Shown here: positions 1 to 9,215 of the stretch, one piece after another | Layout: each line of letters begins with the position of its first letter | Position numbering within the stretch: position 1 is the first letter of the stretch | Assembly (NCBI GenBank): GCA_903911145.1 | Contig: CAIWCD010000020.1 | Span: 1-50,414 of the forward strand | Length of the DNA: 50,414 nucleotides | Source: an uncultured delta proteobacterium | GTDB taxonomy: Bacteria; Myxococcota; Myxococcia; Myxococcales; 40CM-4-68-19 | Direction of reading: 5' to 3' | Translations under genes and position numbers: made by a program | The notes under the pieces: generated by a model | What the model saw: only the letters and a program-made list of their open reading frames with translations | The model's database searches: none | What the model was told of the DNA's origin: nothing

Positions 1-1
1 A

Positions 2-100
2 TTGCCGACGGCGGCGTGGATCAATAAGCCCAAGCTAATCGACGAAACGAGCCCTTCCCTCGATAGCGCTCTTGCTCCCCAGGAGGTGTCTGCTCTCTAA
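2..100 (+). CDS. possible C-terminal end of an upstream protein (partial)
   Basis: A plus-strand frame is open from the window edge to a TAA at 98-100 and gives 32 residues of protein-like composition ending PQEVSAL. Nothing in it identifies a family. It would be convergent with, and directly abut, the truncated membrane protein on the other strand. The frame is short and could be chance, so this is only a possibility. Confidence 0.22.
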   Translation: MPTAAWINKPKLIDETSPSLDSALAPQEVSAL

Positions 101-669
101 TTGCGATCGACCGCTGTCTCATAATCGTTGACAGGTTCCGCCAACGCAAACAAAATTCCTAACCAATAATCGAACTCGAATTCTGTCTGCAGGTAGCGAA
201 GGAAGAACCAAGTGGCGAAAACGATCATGGCCGTGAACGGCACATCGGTCATGAAAGTATTCGACAACGCGAAATACACAGGATTTAGGCACAGAGTAAA
301 CGCGCCCAGAAGCGCCAGCGAGACGGTGCATTGCATTTGCCGAAGCAGGCCGTACATACCCAGCGTCCCGGCTAGGGACAGGGTTAGCGTCGAGGTGCGG
401 AGCGCTGTAAACGAGAACCCTTTCGGCGTACAAAACAGCGCACCCCAAAGAGCTTGTGACACCAATGGCATCGATGTCCAACCGGTGGGGTGGTAGCTCC
501 CTTCTTCTATGAGGCGCTTGACGGTTAGTCCCATGGACCAATCGTCGTTCAACGGAAAATCTCCGAGCGGGTTGGCGATGACGACCGCAATGAGCCAGAC
601 AGTTGACAATCCGAACAACGCGATCAGGTCACGACGTTGATTCAACAACGTAAGCCTCATCGAGTTCAT
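97..669 (-). CDS. truncated GT39/ArnT-like membrane glycosyltransferase, N-terminal part
   Basis: The 190-residue product begins with a membrane segment (about residues 15-33). This is followed by the loop FPLNDDW, which carries the paired acidic residues typical of the first periplasmic loop of GT39/PMT-type lipid-linked sugar transferases. Further hydrophobic segments lie near residues 95-110, 115-135 and 140-165. The family normally has 450-600 residues and 8-13 membrane spans, so more than half is missing. The similarity to the family ends near residue 176 (ILFALA), and the last 14 residues look like out-of-context sequence. I infer a truncated or disrupted gene at the edge of the polysaccharide cluster. 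Its base composition is lower in GC than the neighbouring cluster, which suggests separate transfer. The family call is moderate; the truncation is seen directly. Confidence 0.55.
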   Translation of the reverse strand: MNSMRLTLLNQRRDLIALFGLSTVWLIAVVIANPLGDFPLNDDWSMGLTVKRLIEEGSYHPTGWTSMPLVSQALWGALFCTPKGFSFTALRTSTLTLSLAGTLGMYGLLRQMQCTVSLALLGAFTLCLNPVYFALSNTFMTDVPFTAMIVFATWFFLRYLQTEFEFDYWLGILFALAEPVNDYETAVDRN

Positions 670-844
670 CGCGCTCGCGATCTTTCAAACCCCCGGCCTT
701 CTACTCAAACACAGAGTTCCGAGCTGCGGCCAGCGATTTCGACGCGCCGTCCGCTGGAGGATGGTGCCTTTCCGGGGGCCTTTCTTTCGGCTAGAATTCC
801 CCAATGAAGACTCCTCACCAACGCGCGGCAAAGAAGACCCGCGG

Positions 845-1930
845 ATGAGCCAGCTTCTCCATGGCGCACGCGTCGCGCTCCTGTACGGCCCCGGCAACGT
901 GAACGCCGATTATGCCAATGGCTTGCTCCGTGGAATCGAACGAGGGCTGATGGAGTTGGGGGCTTCGGTCGCAACCCTGAATCTGTCCTTCTTCAAGGGT
1001 GCGATTCGAGGTGGCGATGACGCTTACCCTGACGACTCGCCGCTGGTTGTCGGAATGTCTCGCTTCCTTGAGGAGACCTGGCCGGGTAGTCGAATCGATC
1101 TCTGCTTTGGTCTGTTTCACGATGTCTATTTGCGACCGCGACTGCGTGAGGCGCTTCGCGCGCGCTGCACCCGAGTCGTCAACTATCCGCTCAATCTGCT
1201 CGATCAGCCCCACCGATTCGAGGAAGCACTTGAGTTCTGCGACCTGACTCTCGTCTCCGAGGAAGAGGCCTTTCGGGGCCTGGCGACCCGCTTCGGTCAG
1301 AAGGTTCGCTACACGCCGATGGCATGCGATCCATACATCTTCAGACCGACCGGAGCGCCACGCAATCCGAAGCTCCTATTCGTCGGAAGCCTCTATGCGG
1401 ACCGCCAATGGTTCCTCGATGCATGCGCGCGGCGCATCGACGTCTCCGCGTTCGGCGGGGGCCACGATGTGCCGTCTGTGGTCCGCGGGATCGGCCGAGA
1501 GCTGATCCGCCATCACAAATGGACGTCGCTGCAACAAGCGGCCCGCATGGTCTATCGCGCCGCCGCGCGCGACAGGAGGATCGTCTCCGACGAAGAGGTC
1601 GTCCGGCTCGCCGCGGACCATGGCGTCTCGATCGGGTTCTCCGAGGTCTGGCAGGAGCGGACCGGCCAGCTGCTGCACAAGGTCCGGCTGCGCGAGTACG
1701 AATCGACGATGATGGGACTCTGTCATCTCGCGCGGCGCCTCCCGGAACTCGAGCGCGGATTTGTCGAAGGAAGCGAGATTCTTCTCTATGACTCTCCGGA
1801 GCAGGCGCTGCAGATGCTCGATGGGATCAGTGGCGGCCGGCTCGATTGGCGCGGCATCGGTGCGCGCGCGAGGCTTCGCGCCGAGCGGGACCACACATGG
1901 ACGAGAAGGCTGGAAGCCGCGCTGGGATAG
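845..1930 (+). CDS. CgeB-like glycosyltransferase (GT-B fold)
   Basis: The ATG at 845 (MSQLLHGARVALLYGPG) is preferred because the 28 codons upstream of it do not look protein-like. The 361-residue product has an N-terminal Rossmann-like half beginning ARVALLYGPGNVNADY. The C-terminal half matches the CgeB/Glyco_trans_1_2 pattern: a strand-turn LLFVGSLYADRQWFL near residue 205, then HKVRLREYES and a late helix with RAERDHTWTRRLEAAL. That final WTRRLE-type ending is typical of the family, in which glycosyl groups are moved from nucleotide sugars onto surface glycans or proteins. It is followed 75 bp later by a methyltransferase on the same strand, probably in one operon. The substrate cannot be told. 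Confidence 0.72.
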   Translation: MSQLLHGARVALLYGPGNVNADYANGLLRGIERGLMELGASVATLNLSFFKGAIRGGDDAYPDDSPLVVGMSRFLEETWPGSRIDLCFGLFHDVYLRPRLREALRARCTRVVNYPLNLLDQPHRFEEALEFCDLTLVSEEEAFRGLATRFGQKVRYTPMACDPYIFRPTGAPRNPKLLFVGSLYADRQWFLDACARRIDVSAFGGGHDVPSVVRGIGRELIRHHKWTSLQQAARMVYRAAARDRRIVSDEEVVRLAADHGVSIGFSEVWQERTGQLLHKVRLREYESTMMGLCHLARRLPELERGFVEGSEILLYDSPEQALQMLDGISGGRLDWRGIGARARLRAERDHTWTRRLEAALG

Positions 1931-2005
1931 TGTGCTCACCCACCGTTGCGGGCATTGCAGTGGGCACCGAAACCGCCACCAGGCTGACATGAAGCGGAGC
2001 TGCTG

Positions 2006-3022
2006 ATGAAAGAATCACTGATGCACTACCTGCGTTGCCCCGATTGTCGATCGGAGCTGGCGCTCTCCGTGACCGCTCGTGCCGAGGGGGAGATCGAGTC
2101 CGGCTCGCTCTTGTGCTCGCCATGCGCAGCAACATTTCCGATCCAAGCGTTCATTCCGCGCTTTGTTCCGGAGAGCAACTATGCGGCTAACTTCGGCGCG
2201 CAATGGAAGCGATTCGGAACCACACAGATCGATTCGTTTGCCGGCAACACGATCTCCCGCGATCGATTTCTCGCTACGACCGATTGGTCGGAGAGCTCCG
2301 TCACAGGGAAGGTTATCCTCGATGGCGGCTGCGGAGGCGGTCGATTTGCGGAGGTCGCACTGAGCCTCGGTGCCGAGGTGATCGCGATCGACTTCAGCGC
2401 CGCGATCGACGAGTGCCGCAAGAACCTGCGCTCCTCGAGCCTTCATTGCGTTCAGGCAGACATCGCCAAGCTTCCAATCGCGGATCGGTCCGTCTTCGCC
2501 GCCTATAGCATGGGGGTCCTGCAACACACTCCGGATGTGCGCGCGAGCTTTGCTGGCGTGGCCCGCGTCGTCGCGCCCGGGGGCAGCGTGATCGTCGACG
2601 TCTATGAACTCGGTAAGCTTCGATATTTGAATTCAATCTATTGGTATCGCCCTCTCCTGAAGCATGTGCCTCAGGACGTCCTCTTCGGTGCCGTCGAGCG
2701 CATCGTGACCACGCTGCAGCCGCTCAAGGACAACCTGATGACCCGCTTTCGCGGGCACCCTTTCCTTAGCGTTCTGACTTCGATGGTGATCCCCATCAAT
2801 GCACACCGATATCAATTCCCGTTCCTAAGCCCGGAGCAGGCGCGCGCATGGGCCATCCTGAATACGTTCGATGCCTACTCGCCCACCTACGACCAGCCAC
2901 AGACGCCGGCGACGATGCGCGCTTGGGCGCGCGAGCTGAATCTCGACGGCATCGAAGTATTCACCAAGCCCGGGCATGGCGACGGTACGGCGCTGGTCTG
3001 CCGCGGCGTCATCAAGCGGTAG
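2006..3022 (+). CDS. SAM-dependent methyltransferase with N-terminal Trm112-like zinc ribbon
   Basis: Of 338 residues, the first 55 form a Trm112-like zinc ribbon with C11xxC14 and C37xxC40. A class I methyltransferase domain follows, with motif I VILDGGCGGGRF near residue 105, the motif II acidic strand end VIAIDFSAA, and post-motif GVLQHTPD near residue 170. The C-terminal 120 residues contain a helical insertion often seen in glycan or small-molecule methyltransferases of polysaccharide clusters. Start at ATG 2006. The end overlaps a convergent gene by 11 bases. It probably methylates a sugar or lipid intermediate; the acceptor is unknown. Confidence 0.82.
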   Translation: MKESLMHYLRCPDCRSELALSVTARAEGEIESGSLLCSPCAATFPIQAFIPRFVPESNYAANFGAQWKRFGTTQIDSFAGNTISRDRFLATTDWSESSVTGKVILDGGCGGGRFAEVALSLGAEVIAIDFSAAIDECRKNLRSSSLHCVQADIAKLPIADRSVFAAYSMGVLQHTPDVRASFAGVARVVAPGGSVIVDVYELGKLRYLNSIYWYRPLLKHVPQDVLFGAVERIVTTLQPLKDNLMTRFRGHPFLSVLTSMVIPINAHRYQFPFLSPEQARAWAILNTFDAYSPTYDQPQTPATMRAWARELNLDGIEVFTKPGHGDGTALVCRGVIKR

Positions 3023-3722
3023 CCTTCGCCACGAAGAGCAGGTGCGGCGCGCGATCCGGACGCAGCCTCTCGAAATAGAGGCGCCCAAGCAGGCCCCGCC
3101 CAGCGGTCTGGCGATTGTGCGCGAGCAGCGTGGGCTGCGCAACGACCACCGCGAATCCCGCCTGCACAGCGGCCGACGAGAGCGATTGGACCGTCATGCG
3201 CGCCATATGCTGCATTGGGTGAAAGTGACTACCGCACTCCGGACAGAGCACCTTTGCCCGCTCGAGATCCTCCTGGTGAGGGCATGTGGCGATCAGCAGG
3301 CCTCCGGACTTCAGCGAGCCGCGCAAGTAGGAAAGAAAGCCGACGAGCTGGTCGGGCGCGACGTGCTCGACAACCTCGATTGCCGTCAGGAAGTCGGCCT
3401 TGGGCACATCGGCCGCACCGCTGACGAACGCCCCGAGAAAACCGGGGCGGCCCTGGAGGCGCTTCTGCACCTGCGCGACGCTGTCCTCGGAACTATCAAC
3501 GCCTATCCCGCGATACCCGCGTGAGAGCAGTGCCTCGAGAAAATCTCCCCGTCCGCACCCGAAGTCGAGAACGGTCGCATCAGCCGGCACCCACCGACGG
3601 ATCGCATCCGCGATCGCAAGGCCGTGGTTGGCGCTGAAATATTCGGCCTGCACCGCGGGAATGCGCGAGAGCTTGTTCCAGAAGTCCCGGATCAGCTCGG
3701 GGGTCCAGTTCACTTCATGCAT
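3012..3722 (-). CDS. class I SAM-dependent methyltransferase
   Basis: The start is taken at 3722 (MHEVNWTPELIRDFWNKLS) rather than the longer frame, because that N-terminus is typical of small sugar methyltransferases and the upstream codons look non-coding. The 236-residue product has motif I TVLDFGCGRGDF near residue 50, acidic GIGVDSSEDS, and the post-motif region FLTAIEVVEHVAPDQL near residue 110, as in UbiE/WecE-neighbour methyltransferases. A CPEC pair near residue 160 is a further feature. It lies downstream of the asparagine synthetase-like and GT4 genes on the minus strand and probably ends that three-gene operon. It is convergent with the previous methyltransferase, with an 11-base overlap. 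Confidence 0.8.
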   Translation of the reverse strand: MHEVNWTPELIRDFWNKLSRIPAVQAEYFSANHGLAIADAIRRWVPADATVLDFGCGRGDFLEALLSRGYRGIGVDSSEDSVAQVQKRLQGRPGFLGAFVSGAADVPKADFLTAIEVVEHVAPDQLVGFLSYLRGSLKSGGLLIATCPHQEDLERAKVLCPECGSHFHPMQHMARMTVQSLSSAAVQAGFAVVVAQPTLLAHNRQTAGRGLLGRLYFERLRPDRAPHLLFVAKATA

Positions 3723-3787
3723 GGAAGCTCTCCTTAAAGCGGCGATTGCAGTTCTACCGACACATAGCATTCAGCGGGTATGCCAAG

Positions 3788-4981
3788 TCAGTCGACGCGA
3801 GTTCGAGCGCTGCCGAAGATCGCCAACTTACGTGCAAGCGCCTCGTATTGACGCGTAACCGGCTCCGGACGAAACCGATCGAGCTGCGCATAGGCCGCCT
3901 CTGCGCGTGCCCGCGCCGCGTCGGGATGATCGAGCGCGTCCAGCAATCCCGCGGCAAGCGCGGCGGCATCGTCGACCGGAACCAGCAGCCCGCCCTTCCC
4001 TTCGAGCAGCATCTCCGTCGGCCCGCTCGGGCAGCGGGTCGAGACAATCGGCAGACGCAGCGACATCGCCTCGGTCAGCACGCAGGGCAGGCCTTCCCAC
4101 TCCGACGACATCACCAGCATCGTCGCGCGCGCCATATATCGCCAAGGGTTGCGCTGAAATCCGAGAAAGCGCACGTCGTCTTCAATCCCCAGCGTGCGCG
4201 CCTGCGCTCGGAGCTTCTCGAGATGAATTCCGCGCCCGACGATTGCGAGGCGCGCGGGCCGCTGCCGGCGAACAATCGCGAATGCCTCGAGCAGCAGATC
4301 CTGCCGCTTCTGACGGGAGAGCCGGCCGACGTTGAGAATCAGCGGCCGCTTGGCCCGCTCCTCTTCAGAGAACCACGGATCGTCGACCGGATCGCGCGAG
4401 AGCTTCGCGACCTCTTCCATATCGACGGGGTTGTAGATCAGTTGCACCCGTTCCGCATGAATGCCGTGGTGCTCAATCAGATCGCGGCGACTCTCGTCGG
4501 CGATGCATTTCACCAGATCGGCGCGCTCATTATAGATGCTCGCGAAGTGGCGTCGATAGTACCAACCAAATGCACCGCTAAACGATTCCGGGTCGCGCAA
4601 CGAGGCAGTGACATGCGCGTGTTCTGAAACCGCCAGTCCGAACTTGAGCCCCGAGAGTTTGCGGCCCCAGACGGACGCGAGATTTGAATACGGCACAAAC
4701 GAGATGACCGCGTCAGGCTTGAATTGGCGGAACGCGCGCGCATATCCGGCGATGCGCAGCAGCACGCGAGCGCGCGGGATATCAGGAATCAATCGATCGG
4801 TTTCGATCGATGCATATTCCGGCGGAAATTGATCCGCGAATGCACCTTCGCGCTTATGCAGCAGCATCACCGGTTCGAATTCGGTGCGATCCCAATATTT
4901 CATCAAGCAGCGAACGTCGTGCTGCACGCCGAGATCTTCCAGGTTCGGCACGCAGAGCATCACGCGGATCTTGGTCGTCAT
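3788..4981 (-). CDS. GT4-family glycosyltransferase
   Basis: The 397-residue GT-B protein has the N-terminal nucleotide-fold start KIRVMLCVPNLEDLGVQ. Its acceptor-side region includes FKPDAVISFVPYSN. The GT4 donor domain begins at PLILNVGRLSRQKRQDLLLEAF near residue 215, with the EX7E signature in SEWEGLPCVLTEAMSLRLP near residue 300 and a nucleotide-binding tail SGPTEMLLEGKGG. It should add a sugar to the growing repeat unit at the cytoplasmic face of the membrane. It starts 13 bases after the stop of the amidotransferase gene, so the two are co-transcribed. The specific sugar is not predictable. Confidence 0.87.
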   Translation of the reverse strand: MTTKIRVMLCVPNLEDLGVQHDVRCLMKYWDRTEFEPVMLLHKREGAFADQFPPEYASIETDRLIPDIPRARVLLRIAGYARAFRQFKPDAVISFVPYSNLASVWGRKLSGLKFGLAVSEHAHVTASLRDPESFSGAFGWYYRRHFASIYNERADLVKCIADESRRDLIEHHGIHAERVQLIYNPVDMEEVAKLSRDPVDDPWFSEEERAKRPLILNVGRLSRQKRQDLLLEAFAIVRRQRPARLAIVGRGIHLEKLRAQARTLGIEDDVRFLGFQRNPWRYMARATMLVMSSEWEGLPCVLTEAMSLRLPIVSTRCPSGPTEMLLEGKGGLLVPVDDAAALAAGLLDALDHPDAARARAEAAYAQLDRFRPEPVTRQYEALARKLAIFGSARTRVD

Positions 4982-4994
4982 CGTCGCTCTCTCA

Positions 4995-6917
4995 TCAAAG
5001 TACGGGACGATATTCGCGAGCCCACGCGTCGAGCATGATCAAGTTCCAGACTTCCTGCGCGAGCCACCGCTTGCCGGCTCGAAACTCGCGCCAGACGAGG
5101 CCGGGATCGCCAGCAACGAACCAGTTCTTGACGGGGGACGTCGACGCAGCGAAGCCGTCGCCAATGATCTCCGCGAACACGGGACTATCGAGCCAATCCT
5201 GGAGCGGCAGAGCGAACCCTTGCTTTGGTCGAAAGGTAAACTCAGTGCCCATCTTTTCCGCGCAGAGTCGCTTGAGGATTCGCTTTCCCCATGCTGAGCG
5301 CGGCTCGTTCGCCTCGGCACGAGCAACGAGACGCGGGGGCAGCGACTCGGCGATGGCGATGACATCTTCATCGAGCAGCGGCGAGCGAACCTCAATGGCC
5401 GCGGCCATCGATGCGATATCGACCTTCTTGAGAATATCTCCCGGAAGGTAGACCAACTGGTCGAAGAGCATCGCGCTGCGCAGCGCAGAGGGCTGGCGCG
5501 GAATTCGATTCAGCAGGGAAGGCCAATCCAACGCGGCACCGCCCAGAAGAGGTGCCAGCGCACGCGCGGGCGCGAGGAGATTGGCGACCCGCATCATCTG
5601 GATCTGCTGCTCGACAGCATCGCTGCTCGATGCGTCTGCGACTGAATCGATCTGACTCCGACGCGAGCGCAGCAGGCTTGCGATGCGTGACGCGATGGGT
5701 GCCGGCAGTCCACGCGCAAAAGCCTTGCCGTATGACAATGCACGGCCGAGCACCCTTCGCGCCGCACTCGGGTGGCCGCTGACGAGCTGGCGAAGATAGG
5801 TGTCGTAACCTCCGAACATTTCGTCGCCACCGTCGCCACTCAACACCACCGTGGCGTAACGCTTCGTCGCTTGCGCCATCGCGAGGGAGGGGAGCGCCGA
5901 CGTGTCGCCGAATGGCTCATCATAGGCGCGCGCAACTTCACCAATCAGTCTTGGTGCCGAGAGCTCGACTTCGAGTTCGATATGCTCGCTGCCGATGCGC
6001 TCGGCAACCTGACGGGCAAACGGCCGCTCGTCGCCCTGGCCGTGGAACCCGACCGTGAACGTCCGAAGCTTCTTCACTCCGGCCTCGGCAGCCGCCAGCG
6101 CAACCAGCGTCGAATCCACGCCACCACTGAGGAAGACGCCTAGGGGAACATCGGAGCGCAGGCGCAAGCGGGTCGCATTTGCGAGCGCCGCCGAAACCCG
6201 CTCGCACGCTTCCGCCTCGGTCATCGGGGAGTCACTCGATTGCAGCGTCGGCGTCCAGAACGTGCCCCGCTCAATCCGGCCCTCGCGCACCGAGAGCCAG
6301 CTGCCGGGAGCGGAGCGCTCGATCTCCGACCAGACCCGGGTCTGATCCGGGACGTACATCACGTCGAGATACTGCGCGATCGCCTGCGGGTTGATCCGCC
6401 TCGCCACGCCCGGAAGCCCGAGCAGCGCCTTGGCCTCCGACGCGAATGCGATGAACTCGCCATCCCGGTGCAAGAGATGGAGCGGCTTCTTGCCGAGCGG
6501 ATCGCGAGCGAGAGTGAGAGTTCGCTGGGTCTGGTCCCAGAGCGCGAAGGCGTACATGCCGCGCAGCCGCGAGAAGATCTTCGTGCCCCACTGCTTGAAT
6601 CCGACGAGCAGAACCTCGGTATCGGACTGCGTCTCGAAACGATGGCCGAGCTGCGCGAGCTCAAGTCGCAGCTCGAGATAGTTGTAGATCTCGCCATTGA
6701 AGCAGATCGCCAGACCGAGATCCTCGCGCCGCATCGGCTGCGCGCCCGTCTGCAGATCGATGATGGCGAGGCGCCGATGCACCAGTCCGATCCGATCGCC
6801 GCGCCAGACGCCAGCGCCATCCGGTCCGCGATGGGCGAGCGCCGTCCCCATCGCCTCGAGCAGCTGCGAAGAGATGGGCGCGTCGTCGAAGCGAAGGATG
6901 CCGGCGATGCCGCACAT
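4995..6917 (-). CDS. asnB: asparagine synthase (glutamine-hydrolyzing)-like amidotransferase
   Basis: The start must be 6917, because processing exposes the catalytic Cys2 of MCGIAGILRF; longer frames would bury it. The N-terminal class II glutaminase domain spans about residues 2-190, with AHRGPDGAGVW, NGEIYNYLELR and ASEAKALL. The C-terminal ATP-pyrophosphatase synthetase domain starts with FLSGGVDSTLVALA near residue 262 and ends with helical segments. The length (640) fits the family, in which ammonia released from glutamine is used to amidate a carboxylate after adenylation. Copies inside polysaccharide clusters often modify uronic-acid or amino-acid substituents, so asparagine itself may not be the product. 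First gene of a minus-strand operon with a GT4 and a methyltransferase. Confidence 0.88.
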   Translation of the reverse strand: MCGIAGILRFDDAPISSQLLEAMGTALAHRGPDGAGVWRGDRIGLVHRRLAIIDLQTGAQPMRREDLGLAICFNGEIYNYLELRLELAQLGHRFETQSDTEVLLVGFKQWGTKIFSRLRGMYAFALWDQTQRTLTLARDPLGKKPLHLLHRDGEFIAFASEAKALLGLPGVARRINPQAIAQYLDVMYVPDQTRVWSEIERSAPGSWLSVREGRIERGTFWTPTLQSSDSPMTEAEACERVSAALANATRLRLRSDVPLGVFLSGGVDSTLVALAAAEAGVKKLRTFTVGFHGQGDERPFARQVAERIGSEHIELEVELSAPRLIGEVARAYDEPFGDTSALPSLAMAQATKRYATVVLSGDGGDEMFGGYDTYLRQLVSGHPSAARRVLGRALSYGKAFARGLPAPIASRIASLLRSRRSQIDSVADASSSDAVEQQIQMMRVANLLAPARALAPLLGGAALDWPSLLNRIPRQPSALRSAMLFDQLVYLPGDILKKVDIASMAAAIEVRSPLLDEDVIAIAESLPPRLVARAEANEPRSAWGKRILKRLCAEKMGTEFTFRPKQGFALPLQDWLDSPVFAEIIGDGFAASTSPVKNWFVAGDPGLVWREFRAGKRWLAQEVWNLIMLDAWAREYRPVL

Positions 6918-7020
6918 GGGAGTCCCACCGTCTCTTTGCGAATGGCTCTTTGTACACCTGAAGCGGCCCACGATTCATGCCGCGAGCGAAAGAGCGCGTT
7001 GGAGATATGCTCGCGGCGCG

Positions 7021-8142
7021 ATGCGTGTCGCCTTCCTCAGCAACTATCCGGTCCCCTACCAGCGCGAACTGCTCGAAGCGATTGAGGCTGCGGGGAAGAT
7101 CGAGATGCATCCGTTCTTCCTCGCAGCGCGCGATCCGTCGCGACACTGGCCGGACGAACGGGCGATCGCCCGAGCCCGCATCCCGCGCTCGTTCGGGCTG
7201 CGCGGAGCGCCCGAGGAGCTGCGCGTTCATCCGACGCTGGCGGTCGATCTGCTGCGCACGCGGGCCGACGTCACCATCGTCTGCGGCTATTCGCACGCCG
7301 CCTTCCAGCTCGCGATCGGCGCGCTCACGCTCGCGCGAAGGCCCTTCGTCGTCTGGTCCGAGCTGCCGAGGATTCACCAAGGGAGCGCCTCGATCCGTCT
7401 CGCGCGGCGGGCGCTGATCGCTCCGCTCAATCGCTCGCGCGGACTGCTCGCAATCGGCTCGCGCGCCGCCGAGACGTGGCGCACCGTCCTCGACCGACCG
7501 GTGCCGGTGGTGAACTTCCCCTACAGCTGCAACGTCGAGCGCTACACCGCGATCGAGCGCGGCCCGCGCGCTCCGGGCAGGTTCACGTTCCTCTTCTCCG
7601 GCCAGCTCATTGAGCGCAAAGGAGTCGACGTCCTGCTGCGCGCGTTCATTGCCGCCTGCGCGACGCGCGAGGATCTCAATCTCCGACTCGCCGGCGATGG
7701 CCCGCAGCGCGCAGAGCTGGAAGCGATGGTTCCCGAGCAGCTCCGCGCACGCGTGACGTTTCTCGGATTCGTACCGTGGGAGCGCCTCCCCGAAACCTAC
7801 GCGTCGGCCGATGCGCTGGTGATTCCATCGCGCCACGACGGATGGGCGCTGGTCGTCAACGAGGCGCTCGCGGCAGGCCTGCCCGTCATCGCCAGCGAAG
7901 CGGTCGGAGCCGCGGTTGACCTCGTGCGCGAGGGAACGACTGGGTATCGCGTCGCCACCGAGGACGTCGGCGCGCTCCGCGACGCGCTGCTGCGGATCCC
8001 CGAGACAGCAGAGGCCATGGGAGCTGCGGGGAGGAAGCTCGTGGTTGGACTCGCGCCCGTAGCGGCAGCTGAGCGGCTGTACGAGATTCTACAGGCGGCG
8101 ATGCGCGGAGAGCTGCGCGACCGGCTCGGTCCCGTCCCGTGA
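7021..8142 (+). CDS. GT4-family glycosyltransferase
   Basis: Start at ATG 7021 (MRVAFLSNYPVPYQRELLEA), where GT4 homology begins; the long upstream extension of this frame runs antisense to the amidotransferase gene. The 373-residue product has the short-chain GT4 opening, then a donor domain with FLFSGQLIERKGVDVLLRAF near residue 190 and PSRHDGWALVVNEALAAGLPVI near residue 275, which holds the EX7E-type acidic pair. The gene is transcribed divergently from the amidotransferase across a 103-bp spacer that must contain both promoters. Its stop overlaps the next gene by 4 bases (GTGA), so translation is coupled. Confidence 0.86.
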   Translation: MRVAFLSNYPVPYQRELLEAIEAAGKIEMHPFFLAARDPSRHWPDERAIARARIPRSFGLRGAPEELRVHPTLAVDLLRTRADVTIVCGYSHAAFQLAIGALTLARRPFVVWSELPRIHQGSASIRLARRALIAPLNRSRGLLAIGSRAAETWRTVLDRPVPVVNFPYSCNVERYTAIERGPRAPGRFTFLFSGQLIERKGVDVLLRAFIAACATREDLNLRLAGDGPQRAELEAMVPEQLRARVTFLGFVPWERLPETYASADALVIPSRHDGWALVVNEALAAGLPVIASEAVGAAVDLVREGTTGYRVATEDVGALRDALLRIPETAEAMGAAGRKLVVGLAPVAAAERLYEILQAAMRGELRDRLGPVP

Positions 8143-9176
8143 AGATTCTCGTCGCCGGCGACTTCGCGCACCAGATCTACGAGCCGGACTTCTGCGCCGG
8201 CCTGCGCGAATGCGGCGCGGTCGTCAGCGAGTTCCGCGCGCTCGCGCTGTTCGGCCCGACCGATCTGCTCCGCCGTGCGCAGAGCAAGCTTCTCGTCGGC
8301 CCGGGCATCGCGCTCGCCAACGCGGCGCTGATCGCAAAGTGCCTGCGCGAAAAGCCCGACGTCGTCCTCTGCTGGCGCACCTGCTGGCTGCATTCGGCGA
8401 CCATCCGCGCGATGCGTCTCGCCGGTGCGCAGCGCGTGGTGCTCTACAACAACGACGATCCCTTCGGTCCCGATCGCGAGGCGCTGCGCTGGCGACGCTT
8501 TCGCCGCCTCATTCCGGCAGCGGATCTCTGCTTTGCCTACCGCCGCGCGAACCTCAGCGAATATCGCGAAGCCGGCGCGCGCGAGGTCAAGCTCTTGCGC
8601 TCTTGGTATCGGAGAGAGGTTCACCACCCGGTCGCGCTGAGTGCCGCGGACCACGCCCGTTTCGACTGCGACGTCGTCTTCGTCGGCCACTGCGAGCCCG
8701 ATGAACGGCTCGACCTGATGGATGCGCTGCTCGCGAGCGGCTTGAACGTCAAGCTGTTCGGCACCGACTGGCAAGCGCATGCGCGCGGGCGGCGGTGGGA
8801 GCGAATGAAGATCGAGCCGGTGATCGGCGCGGACTACGTGAAAGCGATCGCGGCGGCGAAGGTCGCGGTTGTGTTCCTCTCGAGGAGAAATCGCGATCAA
8901 TACACGCGCCGATGCTTCGAGATCCCGGCCATCGGCACGCCGATGCTTGCGCCGCGCACGCAGGAGATGCAGGCGCTTTTTGCCGAGAGGAGTGAGGTCG
9001 CGCTCTACGCCAGTGCCGAGGAGCTGCTCGCGACGGCTCGGGCGCTGATCTCCGATCCGTCGCGCCGCGAACGCATGTCGGCCGCTGCGCACGCGCGCGC
9101 CGTGCACGATGGCTACGATGTCGTCGGACGCGCGCGGCAATTCCTCGCGGACCTCGAGGGCGCGGATCTGAGGTAG
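8139..9176 (+). CDS. CgeB-like glycosyltransferase
   Basis: The GTG start at 8139 overlaps the preceding stop as GTGA. The 345-residue product begins MKILVAGDFAHQIYEPDF and keeps the CgeB-type layout. The central DVVFVGHCEPDERLDLMDALL (near residue 180) opens the second Rossmann half. The YTRRCFEIPAIGTPMLAPRT region near residue 260 corresponds to the conserved R-x-FEIPACG block of this family, and a late RERMSAAAHARA-x-HDGY tail follows. Together with the CgeB-like gene at 845, the cluster has two such enzymes. Role: transfer of a sugar within the surface-glycan pathway. Acceptor unknown. Confidence 0.8.
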   Translation: MKILVAGDFAHQIYEPDFCAGLRECGAVVSEFRALALFGPTDLLRRAQSKLLVGPGIALANAALIAKCLREKPDVVLCWRTCWLHSATIRAMRLAGAQRVVLYNNDDPFGPDREALRWRRFRRLIPAADLCFAYRRANLSEYREAGAREVKLLRSWYRREVHHPVALSAADHARFDCDVVFVGHCEPDERLDLMDALLASGLNVKLFGTDWQAHARGRRWERMKIEPVIGADYVKAIAAAKVAVVFLSRRNRDQYTRRCFEIPAIGTPMLAPRTQEMQALFAERSEVALYASAEELLATARALISDPSRRERMSAAAHARAVHDGYDVVGRARQFLADLEGADLR

Positions 9177-9215
9177 CTTGCGCGGTCGAAGGGCCCCTTC
9201 GCGCAGAGAGTAGGA

